Assembly: GCA_013416405.1 (NCBI GenBank)
Contig: JACCET010000009.1
Span: 1 to 64,000 of the forward strand
Origin: Alcaligenaceae bacterium
GTDB taxonomy: Bacteria; Pseudomonadota; Gammaproteobacteria; Burkholderiales; Burkholderiaceae_B
Length of the DNA: 64,000 bases
Reading direction: 5' to 3'
Part shown: positions 18,951-29,289 of the stretch, in pieces
How positions within the stretch are numbered: position 1 is the first letter of the stretch
Layout of the letters: every line of letters begins with the position of its first letter
The notes under the pieces: generated by a model
Databases searched by the model: none
What the model was told of the DNA's origin: nothing
Seen by the model: the letters and a program-made list of their open reading frames with translations, nothing else
Program-made: the position numbers and the translations under genes

Positions 18951-19107
18951 CCACCCCCAAAACCAAAATGGCTTTCAAACACATAATGATCAAGACGACA
19001 GATTCGCTATTGCTTGCGCTGGCGTTATCCGTGCATTGATTCTAATAGAATCCAAAGTTATAACCATGAAGGAAAACCCCATAACAAGTCATAAACGATC
19101 CCAGTGG

Positions 19108-21087
19108 TCAATACACCCCGGTGAACTGTTTGAGCACATCCGGATTCTCGAGTGTGGATACGTCTTGTGTGACCTCTTTTCCTTCCGCCACGACCCGCAG
19201 CAGTCGTCTGAGAATCTTGCCCGAACGCGTCTTGGGCAGATTGTTGCCGAAACGGATATCGCGAGGCTTGGCAATCGGCCCCACTTCGCTGGCAACCCAA
19301 TCGCGCAGTTCCCTGGCGATGGCATCGGCTTGTTCGCCCTCGGGCACAGGCTCCTTGAGCATGATGAAGGCTACGATCGCCTCACCCGTTGTGGCGTCCG
19401 GGCGCCCTACCACCGCCGCCTCGGCAACCTTTTCATGGGCCACCAGGGCTGATTCGATCTCGGTGCCGCCCAGGCGATGGCCCGATACGCTCAGTACGTC
19501 ATCGGTGCGCCCCATGATCCAGTAATAGCCATCCGCATCGCGCTGCGCGTTGTCTCCGGCCAGGTAGTAGCCCTTGAGATCCGCGGGAAAATAACTACTT
19601 TTATAGCGTGCCTCATCGCCCCACACAGTTCGTATCATGGCGGGCCATGGCCGCTTGATGACCAAGAATCCGCCACGCCCCCGAGGCACATCGTTGCCTG
19701 CTTCGTCCACGACGCCGGTGACAATGCCCGGCAGTGGCAAGGTGCAGGATCCCGGCTTGAGCGGTGTGGCACCCGGCAGCGGACTCAGGATATGGCCGCC
19801 GGTTTCAGTTTGCCACCATGTATCAACAATAGGACAACGTCCCTGGCCTACATTGTGGTAATACCAGATCCATGCCTCGGGATTGATCGGTTCACCGACA
19901 GACCCCAGCAAACGCAGGCTGGAAAGATCATAGCGCTGAGGATGCGTGTCGGGATCAGCCTGTGCGGCCTTGATCAGGGAGCGGATGGCCGTTGGTGCGG
20001 TATAAAAAATGCTGACCTTATGGCGCTGTATCATCTCCCAGAAACGGCCTGCGTGCGGGTAGGTGGGTATTCCTTCAAATATGATTTGTGTCAGGCCGGC
20101 AGCCAGGGTGCCGTAAGTGATGTAGCTGTGGCCGGTTACCCAGCCCACATCGGCCGTGCACCAGAAGATATCGTCGGGGCGCGCATCGAACACCCACTTG
20201 GTGGTCAGCGACACCCAAAGCAGGTAGCCTGCCGAAGCATGCTGCACTCCCTTGGGCTTACCTGTAGAGCCCGAGGTATAGAGGATGAACAAGGGGTGCT
20301 CGGCCTCGACCGACACAGCTTCACAGTTGTCGGGCTGTCCGTCTTCGAGTTCATGCAACCAGATGTCACGCTCCCCACTCCAGCTGACCTCGCTGCCGGC
20401 CCGCTTGTATACGATAACGTGCTGAACGATATCGCCCCCGTCATCGGCCAGCGCCTCGTCCACCGCACCCTTCAGTGCGATGGCCCGCCCTCCCCGCATT
20501 TGCGCATCGGCGGTAATAACCAGTTTCGCGCCCACATCCACAATGCGCTGATGCAGGCTCTTGGCGGAGAACCCGCCAAACACCACGGAATGAATGACAC
20601 CCAGGCGGGCGCAGGCCTGCATACAGGCAATCGCTTCAATGGACATGGGCAGGTAGATGATCGCCCTGTCGCCTTTCTTGTAGCCCAGCGATCTGATGCC
20701 GTTGGCAATGCGGCAGACACGAGCATGCAGCTGCCGATACGTTACTTTATCTACCGCACCATCGTCGGCCTCGAAAATCAGCGCCGTTTTATCTGCGTTT
20801 CCGTTGGTCAGATGTACATCAAGACAGTTTTCGGAGACGTTCAGTTCGCCGTCATCGAACCAGGTATAGAACGGCGCCTTGGACTCATCCAGCACTTTGG
20901 TGAATGGCTTGCGCCAAACAAGATGCTCGTTGGCCAGTCGTGTCCAGAAGCCGTCGAAATCTTCTTCGGCTTCGGCACACAAGGCCTTGTAGCTTTCCAT
21001 ACCCGCGACTGTTGCGCCTGCAACGGCCTTGGCCGAAGGTGAAAACACCCGATGTTCGACCAGGATGGAATCAATGGTAGAGGACAT
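19108..21087 (-). CDS. acs: Acetyl-CoA synthetase
   Basis: Converts acetate, ATP and CoA into acetyl-CoA, AMP and pyrophosphate. 659 residues, the usual length. Motifs include the P-loop [12 protein letters not shown] near 270, [10 protein letters not shown] near 415, the aspartate hinge [20 protein letters not shown] near 520, and the acetylation-controlled lysine motif [11 protein letters not shown] near 630. CAGGAG precedes the ATG. It is the last gene of a minus-strand group whose four upstream genes encode a HAAT importer, with a 33-base gap to the ATPase gene. This suggests the importer brings in acetate, another short acid, or a compound that yields one. Confidence 0.95.
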   Translation of the reverse strand: MSSTIDSILVEHRVFSPSAKAVAGATVAGMESYKALCAEAEEDFDGFWTRLANEHLVWRKPFTKVLDESKAPFYTWFDDGELNVSENCLDVHLTNGNADKTALIFEADDGAVDKVTYRQLHARVCRIANGIRSLGYKKGDRAIIYLPMSIEAIACMQACARLGVIHSVVFGGFSAKSLHQRIVDVGAKLVITADAQMRGGRAIALKGAVDEALADDGGDIVQHVIVYKRAGSEVSWSGERDIWLHELEDGQPDNCEAVSVEAEHPLFILYTSGSTGKPKGVQHASAGYLLWVSLTTKWVFDARPDDIFWCTADVGWVTGHSYITYGTLAAGLTQIIFEGIPTYPHAGRFWEMIQRHKVSIFYTAPTAIRSLIKAAQADPDTHPQRYDLSSLRLLGSVGEPINPEAWIWYYHNVGQGRCPIVDTWWQTETGGHILSPLPGATPLKPGSCTLPLPGIVTGVVDEAGNDVPRGRGGFLVIKRPWPAMIRTVWGDEARYKSSYFPADLKGYYLAGDNAQRDADGYYWIMGRTDDVLSVSGHRLGGTEIESALVAHEKVAEAAVVGRPDATTGEAIVAFIMLKEPVPEGEQADAIARELRDWVASEVGPIAKPRDIRFGNNLPKTRSGKILRRLLRVVAEGKEVTQDVSTLENPDVLKQFTGVY

Positions 21088-21120
21088 TACATATACTCCT
21101 GCTTCATCAAAACGTGAAAG

Positions 21121-21825
21121 TCACGCTGCGGCCCCAAGATAGCGGTTCATGATCTCGGGTTTGCTCTGCAGCTCCTCCGAGGTTCCCCCGAATACGATGT
21201 GCCCGGTATTGAGTAAATAGCAGCGATCTGCCATGGACAAGGCCGCCGCGACGTTCTGTTCGACCACCACAATGGTCCGGCCCTGGCGTGCCAGGTCCTG
21301 GCAGACATTCATGAGGTCGCGCACTATCAGCGGGGCAAGCCCCTCGAAGGGCTCGTCAAGCAATATCAATTGAGCATCGCGTATCATGGCGCGCGCAATA
21401 GCGACCATCTGCTGTTCGCCCCCCGACAGCTCTCGGCCTTTGTTGCCGCGCCGCTCATCCAGGCGCGGAAAGGTGCGATAGATTTCCGAGAAGCTCAACG
21501 GCTTCTTGGCGGTCATTGCCGCAAGCTTCAGGTTCTCGTGAACGGTGATGCCACCAAATACTCGACGCTCTTCGGGAACCAGCTGCAAGCCCAGGCGAGC
21601 GATCAGATGCGCCGGCATTTGCTGTATGGGTGTACCGGCAAAGGTGATGCTCCCGGACTTGGCCGTGAGCGCCCCCGCCAAGGTTTTCAGCAGGGTGGAT
21701 TTGCCAGCGCCGTTACGGCCCAGCAGCGCCACGACTTCGTTTTCCTTAACCTCGAGCGACACGTCAAACAAAATATGTGAATCGCCGTAAAAGGTATTGA
21801 TGCTGTCGACTTCCAATAGACTCAT
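21121..21825 (-). CDS. HAAT-type ABC transporter ATPase (LivF-like)
   Basis: 234 residues, the shorter ATPase of the second HAAT importer. Walker A GRNGAGKST is near 36, the signature LSGGEQQM near 133, Walker B LLDEPFEG near 154 and VVVEQNVAAALSM near 186. It overlaps the fused permease-ATPase gene by four bases and is followed by acs after 33 bases. Confidence 0.92.
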   Translation of the reverse strand: MSLLEVDSINTFYGDSHILFDVSLEVKENEVVALLGRNGAGKSTLLKTLAGALTAKSGSITFAGTPIQQMPAHLIARLGLQLVPEERRVFGGITVHENLKLAAMTAKKPLSFSEIYRTFPRLDERRGNKGRELSGGEQQMVAIARAMIRDAQLILLDEPFEGLAPLIVRDLMNVCQDLARQGRTIVVVEQNVAAALSMADRCYLLNTGHIVFGGTSEELQSKPEIMNRYLGAAA

Positions 21826-23726
21826 GACTCGACTACGCCTCCCAGATAAGCTTCTTGCACGGCCTTGCTGGCCTGGATTTCTTCAGGGGTGCCTTCCGCA
21901 AGGAAGTTGCCATCGTAAAGAACCGTGATCTTGTCCGCCAGTTCGAACATGGCATCCATGTCATGCTCGACGATGAGCACCGTGCGGCCGCGCCTTATGC
22001 TCTTGAGCAAGGCCACGGCATGCACACGCTCTTCCGGGCTCATGCCCGCCAGCGGCTCATCAAGCAGCAGAACGTTGGCGCCCGTCGCCAACGCCAGGCC
22101 AATTTCAACCCGCCGCTTTTCTCCATAGGAAAGCTCGTGGACGGGCGTGTCAGCCTTGTGTCCCAGCTCGACCAGTGCCATGGCGGCCTCGACCTGCTCA
22201 CCGTAGCCGCTGACGCCGTTCAGGCTGGACAAGGCATCGAACCGGAATGAGCCGCGCTTCTGGCCCAATACCGACATCAGGATGTTCTGGCGCACTGTCA
22301 GCGCGTCGAACAGTTCGTTGACCTGATAGCTTTTGCTCATGCCCAGCTGACAAACCTGGGTGACGCCAATTCCGGTAATGTTGCCGCCACGCAGAAAGAC
22401 TTCACCGGAGGTTGGCAGAATCTCGCCTGCCAGCATCTTGAAGAAAGTCGATTTGCCGGCACCATTGGGACCGATCAGGCCACGAAGCTCCCCTTCGGCC
22501 ACTGAGATCGAAACACCCTTTACTGCTTTCAGGCCGCCGTAGTGCTTGGCAATATTGTTGGCCTGCAATATGGGAGAGCCTGGCTTGACCGGCACTGCTT
22601 CACGCATGACCAGCTGCACTGCAGGACGTCGCGACGCGGGCTGTACCGAGCCCGTATCGGCTCGGGAGATCCGGCGCGTCATGCGCTTGTTCCGCCAGGC
22701 AATGAACTCCCCGCAGATACCACGGCGAAACACGGTGACCAGGAAGACGAAGATCACACCCAGTATCAGCCGCCAGTATGGACCCACCGAATCCACGAAC
22801 TGCAGCACTTCGAACAGGTATAGCCAGATAAACGCACCCAGCAAAGGTCCGAACAAGGTGCCTGCGCCGCCCATGACGGTCTGGATAACCAACTCGGCGG
22901 AAGTATGCAGATTGAAGGCATCGGGCGGCATGTACCCCTGGAACAACCCCAGCAGGCCACCCGCCACGCCGCCATAGGCAGCTGCCACGACAAACACCGC
23001 AAGCTTGTAGCGCTGTATCTTGTGGCCCACCGCCATCGCCCGCACCGGATTGCCGCGAATGGCGGTAAGGATGACGCCGAAGGGCGATAGAGAAATGCGA
23101 CGGGCAATCACGAAGCCAATAAAGAACATGACGGCCAGAAAGGTGTACATGGGCCAGCCCGGCTGTATCGTATAGCTGAAGAAACCCAACTCGATGACGG
23201 GTTCGGGAATGCCCGGGATACCGTTTTCGCCACCGGTCCAGTTACGCAAGGGGCCGAACTCAAGGAAGTAGATCATTTCGGCAAAAGCCAGAGTGCTCAT
23301 GGCAAAATAAATGCCGCTGCGCCTGAGCGTGAGGTAGCCGATCAGTAGGCCCAGCACCGAGGCAACCAGCATGGCCACCACCAGGGCAAGCAACATATTG
23401 GGAATAATGCCTGTGGTGAGCAGGTAGGCGGTCACGAAACTGCCGGTTCCGTAGAATGCCGCCTGTCCAAAGGACAACAGGCCTGCATAGCCAAACAGTA
23501 AGTCGAAACCCAGTCCGAACAGGCCCCAGATCAGGACACGCCCCAGCAGATCGGGGCCCGCGCCGATAAGCGGCGCCATGAAGGGGGCGACGCAAAGCAC
23601 TATGGCAGTGATGACTTCAACGGCGTAGCGGCGCCGGAACGCACCGGTGCTGCCGGCAGGCACGGCGTGTGTATCGCCCACGTTTTCACCCGCTTTGATT
23701 GCAACGGAGTTATCAGTCTGACTCAT
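21822..23726 (-). CDS. Fused LivM permease - LivG ATPase
   Basis: 634 residues. The first part (about 30-345) is a LivM-like permease (LLFGYAGLLSFGQAAFYGTGSF, LTAIRGNPVRAMAVG). After a basic linker near 350-380, the second part (about 385-634) is a LivG-like ATPase with Walker A GPNGAGKST, ELSYGEKRRVEIGLA in place of a standard signature, and Walker B LLLDEPLAGM. Such membrane-ATPase fusions are known in this transporter class but are the less common arrangement. It overlaps livH upstream and the LivF-like gene downstream by four bases each. Confidence 0.9.
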   Translation of the reverse strand: MSQTDNSVAIKAGENVGDTHAVPAGSTGAFRRRYAVEVITAIVLCVAPFMAPLIGAGPDLLGRVLIWGLFGLGFDLLFGYAGLLSFGQAAFYGTGSFVTAYLLTTGIIPNMLLALVVAMLVASVLGLLIGYLTLRRSGIYFAMSTLAFAEMIYFLEFGPLRNWTGGENGIPGIPEPVIELGFFSYTIQPGWPMYTFLAVMFFIGFVIARRISLSPFGVILTAIRGNPVRAMAVGHKIQRYKLAVFVVAAAYGGVAGGLLGLFQGYMPPDAFNLHTSAELVIQTVMGGAGTLFGPLLGAFIWLYLFEVLQFVDSVGPYWRLILGVIFVFLVTVFRRGICGEFIAWRNKRMTRRISRADTGSVQPASRRPAVQLVMREAVPVKPGSPILQANNIAKHYGGLKAVKGVSISVAEGELRGLIGPNGAGKSTFFKMLAGEILPTSGEVFLRGGNITGIGVTQVCQLGMSKSYQVNELFDALTVRQNILMSVLGQKRGSFRFDALSSLNGVSGYGEQVEAAMALVELGHKADTPVHELSYGEKRRVEIGLALATGANVLLLDEPLAGMSPEERVHAVALLKSIRRGRTVLIVEHDMDAMFELADKITVLYDGNFLAEGTPEEIQASKAVQEAYLGGVVES

Positions 23727-24598
23727 GCCCTGCCCTCCACGCCCAACAAGCCTTGTGGCCGCAAAATAAGAATGATCGCCATGGCCGCAAACAGCATGAC
23801 ATCTGAATAAACCGGATTGAACAACGAAGTCAGGCTAAGAATCTGTCCTGCAATCAAGCCTCCGAGTATGGCTCCCGGGAATGAGCCCACGCCACCCAGG
23901 ACGACGACCACGAATGACTGGATCAGCACACGGAAACCCATATCGGGCACGATGGAAACAATGGGCGCATAGATCATGCCCGCAAAGCCCGCTGCGGCAG
24001 CACCCACGCCAAATACGATGAGGAATGCGCGCTGTATATTGATACCCAGCAGTCGAGTCATCAAGGCATCCTCAATCCCGGACCGGATGATCAACCCAAG
24101 GCGCGTGCGGTAAAGCACCAGCCAGCACAATCCCAGGGCACCGGCTGCGATTCCCAGAATCTGTATACGATACAAGGGATATACAACAAACCCCATATCG
24201 ACCACGCCCTCTCCCCATGCCGGCAAAGGAACGCGCTGTCCAACGCCACCGAAAATCGCACGGATGATTTCTACAATAACAATACTGATGCCGAACGTGA
24301 CCAGGATCTGGTCTTCGACCGGACGGTTGTAGAAGCGCTTGATCAGGCCCCGCTCCATGATCAGGCCCATCACCATGGCGGCCATTGCGCCGCCAAAGAT
24401 GGACAGCACAAAAGAACCGGTACTGGTGAACACTGTAAAGCCGGCGTAAGCGCCCACTACGAACAACGCGCCGTGTGCAAAATTGATTACACCAAGCGTG
24501 CCATAGATAATGGTCAGACCGGCAGCAATGAGGGAGAGCAGCACCCCCAGCGCCAGACCATTGAAAACTTGTGACATGATTAGGCCAAGGCTAGGCAT
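23723..24598 (-). CDS. HAAT-type ABC permease LivH
   Basis: 291 residues, about eight hydrophobic segments. It has the LivH start FNGLALGVLLSLIAAGLTIIYG and the conserved GVINFAHGALFVVGAY, plus VVVLGGVGSFPGAILGGLI near the end. AAGGGGGAGA lies seven bases before the ATG. It is the membrane partner of the LivM domain in the next gene and follows the binding-protein gene by 47 bases. Confidence 0.92.
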   Translation of the reverse strand: MPSLGLIMSQVFNGLALGVLLSLIAAGLTIIYGTLGVINFAHGALFVVGAYAGFTVFTSTGSFVLSIFGGAMAAMVMGLIMERGLIKRFYNRPVEDQILVTFGISIVIVEIIRAIFGGVGQRVPLPAWGEGVVDMGFVVYPLYRIQILGIAAGALGLCWLVLYRTRLGLIIRSGIEDALMTRLLGINIQRAFLIVFGVGAAAAGFAGMIYAPIVSIVPDMGFRVLIQSFVVVVLGGVGSFPGAILGGLIAGQILSLTSLFNPVYSDVMLFAAMAIILILRPQGLLGVEGRA

Positions 24599-24645
24599 GC
24601 TAGTCTCCCCCTTATTTTTATGACAACGAAAGGATCAGGCGGGGC

Positions 24646-26022
24646 TCAGGCTGCCGGAGCCATCTTGCAACCTGCATAGCCTATGGGTGGCAGCGTTTCC
24701 ACTCCGTTGGCTACGGCGACTACGTCGACAAGGTCATCCTTGTTCTTGATTTCGGATGGCTTCTTGCCTTTGACTACCGCAAAGTTGGCTGCGCCATCGT
24801 GATCCTCTGCACGGAAATAGACCTCGCCACCCATGGTGTAGGGCCGCTTGTGGTTGATGCTGTCCTCGAAGGCTTTGACCACCTCGGCGGGATAGAAGGT
24901 GCCCGCGCGCTCCACGGCATCCGCCCACAAAAGCATGGTCATATAGGCATTGTGCTCGGGATCACGTGGCTTGGCGTTGAATTTCGCCTCGTAGGCTTCG
25001 ACAAAATCCTTGGCAACTTCATTCTTTTCGGCTTCAGTCCACCAGAACACCATGGTGCCATGCACCCCTTCCATGATCTCGGGTCCGACCTCTTCGAGCA
25101 TATAGGCGGGCATGTAAGGCACGCACATCTTCATGTTCTTGAGCACGCCGAACTGGTGAGCCTGCTTGGCCGAGTTGACCGCATCCGCGCCATAATCAAG
25201 GTTGATAAGGATATCGGCGCCGCTGTTGGCCACGTTCAGCAGATAGGCGCTGTAATCCGTCGCGCCCAAGGGATGGATCTGGGGCGTGTCGATGGTGGTC
25301 CACCCCTGAGCCTCGGTGAACTCACGCATGTGGTCATGGATGGAGTGGCCGTAGTTATAGTCGGGAACCAGGTAGATGGCTTTCATGTTCTTGCCATAGG
25401 CTTCGGCCAGAACGGGTGCAATTGCCTTGGATGCCGTGTAGGCATGGTGACACAGACGAAAGCCATAGCGCCGGCAATCCTTTCCGGTGGTATCGCTGGA
25501 GCCGCTGATGATGGGAAAGTACAGCGTCTTGGCGCGCTCGCAGGTATTTTGCAGCGCGATCGCCACGGAACTGCTGACACTGCCGGCAATCATCATCGCC
25601 TTGTCCTGGCGGATGAAACGCGTGGCCGCCTGTACCGCACTGTTGGGCTTGGTCTCGGCATCGCCGATGGCCAGCACGATCTTCTTGCCCAGAATGCCCT
25701 GTTTGGTCAGTGGCGATACCTTTTTTACCCGCGGATCGCCACCATTGATCATCTCGGCAGCGAGCTCAAAACCCCGTTTTTGCCCTGCTCCCTCGGCCGA
25801 GTAAGGGCCTGTCAAATCCAGTGTAAGACCTGCGACAACCGTGTCACCCGCGACCCCTTCGGGGTAGTTGCCCAGCTTCGGATACTGTTTCTCCTGGCCA
25901 AAGGCCGCTGTGCTGTATGCGCCCGGTACGAGCAGGCCCCCGGCGACCGCTGTGCTGGTCTTGAGAAAGCCACGACGTTCCGTGGTGCTGTCCTGCCTAT
26001 CTTGAACTTTCTTGTCTTCCAC
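24646..26022 (-). CDS. Tat-exported substrate-binding protein of the second HAAT importer
   Basis: 458 residues from a GTG start. The start is chosen because AAAAGGAGA (26029-26037) stands seven bases before GTG 26022. An in-frame ATG at 26100 would add 26 residues that spoil the signal peptide. From the GTG, the N-terminus reads TERRGFLKTSTAVAGG, a twin-arginine signal, so the protein is probably exported folded. The mature part is a type I binding fold (AGLTLDLTGPYSAEG, VPDYNYGHS, ADILINLDYGADAV). It resembles UrtA/amide and branched-chain types; the ligand is unknown. First gene of a five-gene operon ending in acs. Confidence 0.87.
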   Translation of the reverse strand: MEDKKVQDRQDSTTERRGFLKTSTAVAGGLLVPGAYSTAAFGQEKQYPKLGNYPEGVAGDTVVAGLTLDLTGPYSAEGAGQKRGFELAAEMINGGDPRVKKVSPLTKQGILGKKIVLAIGDAETKPNSAVQAATRFIRQDKAMMIAGSVSSSVAIALQNTCERAKTLYFPIISGSSDTTGKDCRRYGFRLCHHAYTASKAIAPVLAEAYGKNMKAIYLVPDYNYGHSIHDHMREFTEAQGWTTIDTPQIHPLGATDYSAYLLNVANSGADILINLDYGADAVNSAKQAHQFGVLKNMKMCVPYMPAYMLEEVGPEIMEGVHGTMVFWWTEAEKNEVAKDFVEAYEAKFNAKPRDPEHNAYMTMLLWADAVERAGTFYPAEVVKAFEDSINHKRPYTMGGEVYFRAEDHDGAANFAVVKGKKPSEIKNKDDLVDVVAVANGVETLPPIGYAGCKMAPAA

Positions 26023-26028
26023 CGTAAG

Positions 26029-26037
26029 TCTCCTTTT
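26029..26037 (-). promoter_or_regulatory. Ribosome-binding site that fixes the GTG start
   Basis: Minus-strand AAAAGGAGA, a near-perfect Shine-Dalgarno sequence, seven bases before the GTG at 26020-26022. No comparable site serves the upstream ATGs at 26055 or 26100. Confidence 0.8.
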
Positions 26038-26394
26038 GATTATTCGGTGACGCATGAGTCGTCCCGCGAGTTTCCTGTGTCCAGTCACGCCCTTCCGCAT
26101 GCGGTAGAGGCGTCAATCGTGCGCAGGAATTTTTTGCTGCAATGAACGGGCATTGCAGAACATCTTGTCTGTCGTATTTCTTATCAAGAACGCATCCGCA
26201 GTGTTTTGTAGTTATTAGCTACGGATGTGGCGCAGATTATCAAAACGCAGTGAGCGCCACTCACTTGAAAAGGACATTAACTACCGTGAATCTGACTTTC
26301 GAAATAAAGCCAAGGGTTAACGTGCATCTGAAAACAGCATGGGACTGCCGCGAACCGGACACAAGCTAGCTCATTCCTGACATTCGGACGAAAA
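26038..26394. other. Intergenic region upstream of the acs-transporter operon
   Basis: About 360 bases that must hold the promoter of the minus-strand transporter-acs operon. It is AT-richer than its surroundings (26150-26300). I see no convincing sigma-70 pair, no operator repeat and no RNA element. A 75-codon plus-strand frame at 26142-26369 has no ribosome site and no recognisable product, and I do not call it. Confidence 0.5.
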
Positions 26395-26419
26395 AAAACG
26401 CCGGACGTAGCGGCGTTTT
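26391..26419 (-). terminator. Rho-independent terminator of the pst operon
   Basis: A perfect 9-bp stem AAAACGCCG (26395-26403) / CGGCGTTTT (26411-26419), loop GACGTAG, followed on the minus strand by a T run (complement of A391-398). It lies about 75 bases beyond pstB, so pstB is the last gene of the transcript. Confidence 0.9.
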
Positions 26420-26493
26420 GAAATTATCCGGATTGGAGGACGTGCGGCACAAGGCGCTGCCAGACAGGAGCGCCTACCCGTGTTGACCAGGCA

Positions 26494-27270
26494 TCAACCG
26501 AAGCGTCCGGTAATGTAGTCTTCGGTTTCCTTGCGTGCGGGCTTCACAAAAATTTGGTCAGTGTCGCCGAATTCCATGAGTTCGCCCAGGTACATGTAGG
26601 CCGTATAGTCGGAACAGCGGGCGGCCTGCTGCATATTGTGCGTAACAATGACCACCGTATATTCGGACTTGATCTCGGCAATCAGCTCTTCGATCTTGGC
26701 CGTCGAGATGGGGTCAAGCGCCGAGCAAGGTTCGTCAAGCAGCAACACTTCGGGCTTGATCGCCACGCCACGCGCAATGCAAAGCCGCTGCTGCTGACCG
26801 CCCGACAGGCCGTTACCGCTTTGATTGAGCTTGTCCTTGACCTCGTTCCAGAGCGCAGCCTTGGACAGCGCCCACTCGACCCGTTCATCCATTTCGCCCT
26901 TGCTGAGTTTTTCAAACAAACGCACGCCAAAGGCGATGTTGTCATAGATGCTCATGGGAAAGGGGGTGGGTTTCTGGAAAACCATGCCGACTTTTGCCCG
27001 TATCAACGAAATATCCATCTTCGAGGCCAGGAGGTTTTCGCCATCAAGATTGATTTCACCTTCGGCCCGCTGACCGGGATAAAGTTCGTACATGCGATTG
27101 AAGGTACGCAGCAGTGTGGACTTGCCGCAGCCGGAAGGGCCAATGAAAGCCGTAACCTTGTTTTCCTTGATGGACAGATTCACATCCTTGATGGCCTGAT
27201 AATTGCCATAATAGAAATTCAGGTTCTTGACTTCCAGCTTGGTACGTTCGGCAGGTGGTGTGGTTTGCAT
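26494..27270 (-). CDS. pstB: Phosphate ABC transporter ATPase PstB
   Basis: The ATPase of the high-affinity phosphate importer, 258 residues from the preferred start. It has Walker [13 protein letters not shown], the signature [13 protein letters not shown], Walker [13 protein letters not shown] and [13 protein letters not shown], all PstB-typical. Three starts lie close together (GTG 27288, ATG 27276, ATG 27270). GGGA seven bases before 27270 favours the last. It is the final gene of pstSCAB. No phoU follows; a terminator lies downstream. Confidence 0.95.
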   Translation of the reverse strand: MQTTPPAERTKLEVKNLNFYYGNYQAIKDVNLSIKENKVTAFIGPSGCGKSTLLRTFNRMYELYPGQRAEGEINLDGENLLASKMDISLIRAKVGMVFQKPTPFPMSIYDNIAFGVRLFEKLSKGEMDERVEWALSKAALWNEVKDKLNQSGNGLSGGQQQRLCIARGVAIKPEVLLLDEPCSALDPISTAKIEELIAEIKSEYTVVIVTHNMQQAARCSDYTAYMYLGELMEFGDTDQIFVKPARKETEDYITGRFG

Positions 27271-27313
27271 GGTCATTTCCCAGGCCACGGGGCAAGCCCC
27301 ATGAACCTATGTG

Positions 27314-28174
27314 TTATTTGCGAAAGAGACTGCGAGCAATAATATTGATGCCCAATACCAGTAATGTGATGAGTACGGCGCCAGCCCATGCCAGGCGGTT
27401 CCAGTCCTCGAAGGGGCTGGCAGCGTACTGGAAGATCACCACAGGCAGGTTGGCAATGGGCGCATTCATATTCATGGACATGAACTGGTTGTTCAGCGCG
27501 GTGAACAACAGCGGTGCGGTTTCACCCGAAATACGGGCTATCGCCAGCAAGACGCCCGTAATAATGCCCGAGCGCGCCGACCGATAGCAGATGAACATGA
27601 CAATACGCCACTGTGGGCAACCGAGGGCTGCGGCGGCCTCGCGCAGGCTGTTCGGCACCAGCGACAGCATATTGTCGGTGGAGCGCACCACCACCGGAAT
27701 GACGATGATCGCCAGTGCCAGGGCGCCCGCCCACCCGGAATAGTGCCCAACCTGGGCAACATAGACGGCGTAGATGAACAGACCTATGACAATGGATGGC
27801 GCAGAGAGCAGGACGTCGTTCAGGAAACGCGTTGCGGGCGCCAGCCATCCGCGCTGGCCGTATTCGGCCAGATAGGTACCGGCCAGCACACCTATGGGCG
27901 TACCGACCAGTGTGGCAACCACGGCCATGGCAACACTGCCGAAAATGGCATTGAGCAAGCCGCCGTCGGCGCCTGGCGGAGGCGTGGCTTCTGTGAGCAA
28001 GGTCAGCGACAAGGCCGACCCACCCTTAAGAAGTAGGGTAAGGATAATCCAGAACAGCCAGAACAGGCCGAACAGCACGGCGGCGCCGGATAAAGTAAGC
28101 AGCACCCGATTGACACGCTGGCGTCTTTTGTAGACCGGGTTCGATAAGTTGACGACAGAATCTGAAGTGAACAT
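27314..28174 (-). CDS. pstA: Phosphate ABC transporter permease PstA
   Basis: 286 residues with six hydrophobic segments, one of the two membrane subunits of the phosphate importer. It has the PstA pattern [47 protein letters not shown] and the cytoplasmic loop [14 protein letters not shown] that contacts PstB. It follows pstC by 14 bases and precedes pstB by about 43 bases. Confidence 0.95.
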   Translation of the reverse strand: MFTSDSVVNLSNPVYKRRQRVNRVLLTLSGAAVLFGLFWLFWIILTLLLKGGSALSLTLLTEATPPPGADGGLLNAIFGSVAMAVVATLVGTPIGVLAGTYLAEYGQRGWLAPATRFLNDVLLSAPSIVIGLFIYAVYVAQVGHYSGWAGALALAIIVIPVVVRSTDNMLSLVPNSLREAAAALGCPQWRIVMFICYRSARSGIITGVLLAIARISGETAPLLFTALNNQFMSMNMNAPIANLPVVIFQYAASPFEDWNRLAWAGAVLITLLVLGINIIARSLFRK

Positions 28175-28188
28175 GAGTGTTTTCCGGC

Positions 28189-29127
28189 CTAGTGGGTTTT
28201 GCCCTCGCCTTTTTGCAGGCGTAGCAGCAGAAGTTTGGAGAAAGCCAGAACCACAGTAGTGATCAGGAAGAGGATCAGCCCAAGTTCCAGGAGAGCGGAT
28301 TTTTGCATGCCTCCGGCCTCGTTGAATTCGTTGGCGAGCGCAGAGGCGATGGAGTTGGACGGCGCAAAGATGGAGTTGGGCAGATTAAAGGCATTACCTA
28401 TTACAAATGTGACCGCCATGGTCTCGCCCAGCGCGCGCCCCAGTCCGAGCATGATGCCGCCAATCACGCCGTTCTTGGTATAGGGCAGCACTACCCGCCA
28501 GACGACCTCCCAGGTCGTGGCGCCCAGGCCGTAGGCGGATTCTTTCAGCATGGCCGGCACGACTTCGAACACGTCGCGCATGACCGCCGTAATGAAGGGC
28601 ATGACCATGATGGACAGGATAAGGCCTGCGGTGAACACCCCGATACCGAACGGGGGACCCGCAAAGATGTCGCCCAGAATGGGCACTCCCTCGAATAGAT
28701 CGATGATGTGCGGCTGAACGTGCTGCTGGAACAAGGGCACGAACACAAAAAGCCCCCACATCCCGTAGATAATGGAGGGAATGGCCGCCAGCATTTCTAT
28801 GGCCGTGCCCAAGGGCCGGCGCAACCACACCGGAGACAGCTCGGTCAGGAACATGGCAATGCCAAACGACACCGGCACGGCGATGACCAGCGCAATCACC
28901 GACGTAAGCAAGGTTCCGACAATTGGAACCATTGCGCCATATATATTCTGGACGGGATCCCAGTTATTGGTCCAGAGAAAGCTCAGACCGTACTCGGCTA
29001 TGGATTCCCGGCTACCGTATATCAGGGACACCGTGATGGCGCCCAGCAGGGCAAACACGAAGAACGCAAACGTGCGCGTCAGGTTCTTGAAAATGGCGTC
29101 CATGAGCGCGCTTTGGTTATTTTTCAT
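28189..29127 (-). CDS. pstC: Phosphate ABC transporter permease PstC
   Basis: 312 residues, the other membrane subunit. PstC features are [17 protein letters not shown] near the first periplasmic loop, [37 protein letters not shown] and the coupling loop [21 protein letters not shown]. It is separated from pstS by 162 bases that contain a hairpin, which may allow more pstS than pstCAB message. Confidence 0.95.
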   Translation of the reverse strand: MKNNQSALMDAIFKNLTRTFAFFVFALLGAITVSLIYGSRESIAEYGLSFLWTNNWDPVQNIYGAMVPIVGTLLTSVIALVIAVPVSFGIAMFLTELSPVWLRRPLGTAIEMLAAIPSIIYGMWGLFVFVPLFQQHVQPHIIDLFEGVPILGDIFAGPPFGIGVFTAGLILSIMVMPFITAVMRDVFEVVPAMLKESAYGLGATTWEVVWRVVLPYTKNGVIGGIMLGLGRALGETMAVTFVIGNAFNLPNSIFAPSNSIASALANEFNEAGGMQKSALLELGLILFLITTVVLAFSKLLLLRLQKGEGKTH

Positions 29128-29220
29128 GTCGGTTTTTTAGCATTGAGCGAAGACCAGTAAGATAAATACACGGACATCAAATAAAGTGAGCGCGCGTGAA
29201 CTGCCGATTTTTAACACAAG

Positions 29221-29252
29221 AAAGACGGTGCCATCTGCACAGCACCGTCTTT
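29221..29252 (-). terminator. Hairpin between pstS and pstC, possible attenuator
   Basis: An 11-bp perfect stem AAAGACGGTGC (29221-29231) / GCACCGTCTTT (29242-29252) lies 38 bases after the pstS stop. On the minus strand only a short T-rich tract (TTTCTT) follows, so termination is probably partial. A partial terminator after the binding-protein gene is common in ABC importer operons. Confidence 0.6.
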
Positions 29253-29289
29253 TCGATAATCAAGGCCGCAGGTCAGCCCCTTTCATCCA

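Noticed and set aside
19477-21042. A 521-codon open frame on the plus strand opposite acs
   Set aside because: It mirrors the codon pattern of acs, has no recognisable domains and no ribosome site. High-GC genes often produce such antisense frames.
24799-26145. A 448-codon plus-strand frame opposite the binding-protein gene
   Set aside because: Its composition is that of an antisense shadow. The opposite strand encodes a clear type I binding protein with a Tat signal.
26142-26369. A 75-codon plus-strand frame in the gap before pstB
   Set aside because: No ribosome site and no similarity; the region more likely holds the promoter of the minus-strand operon.
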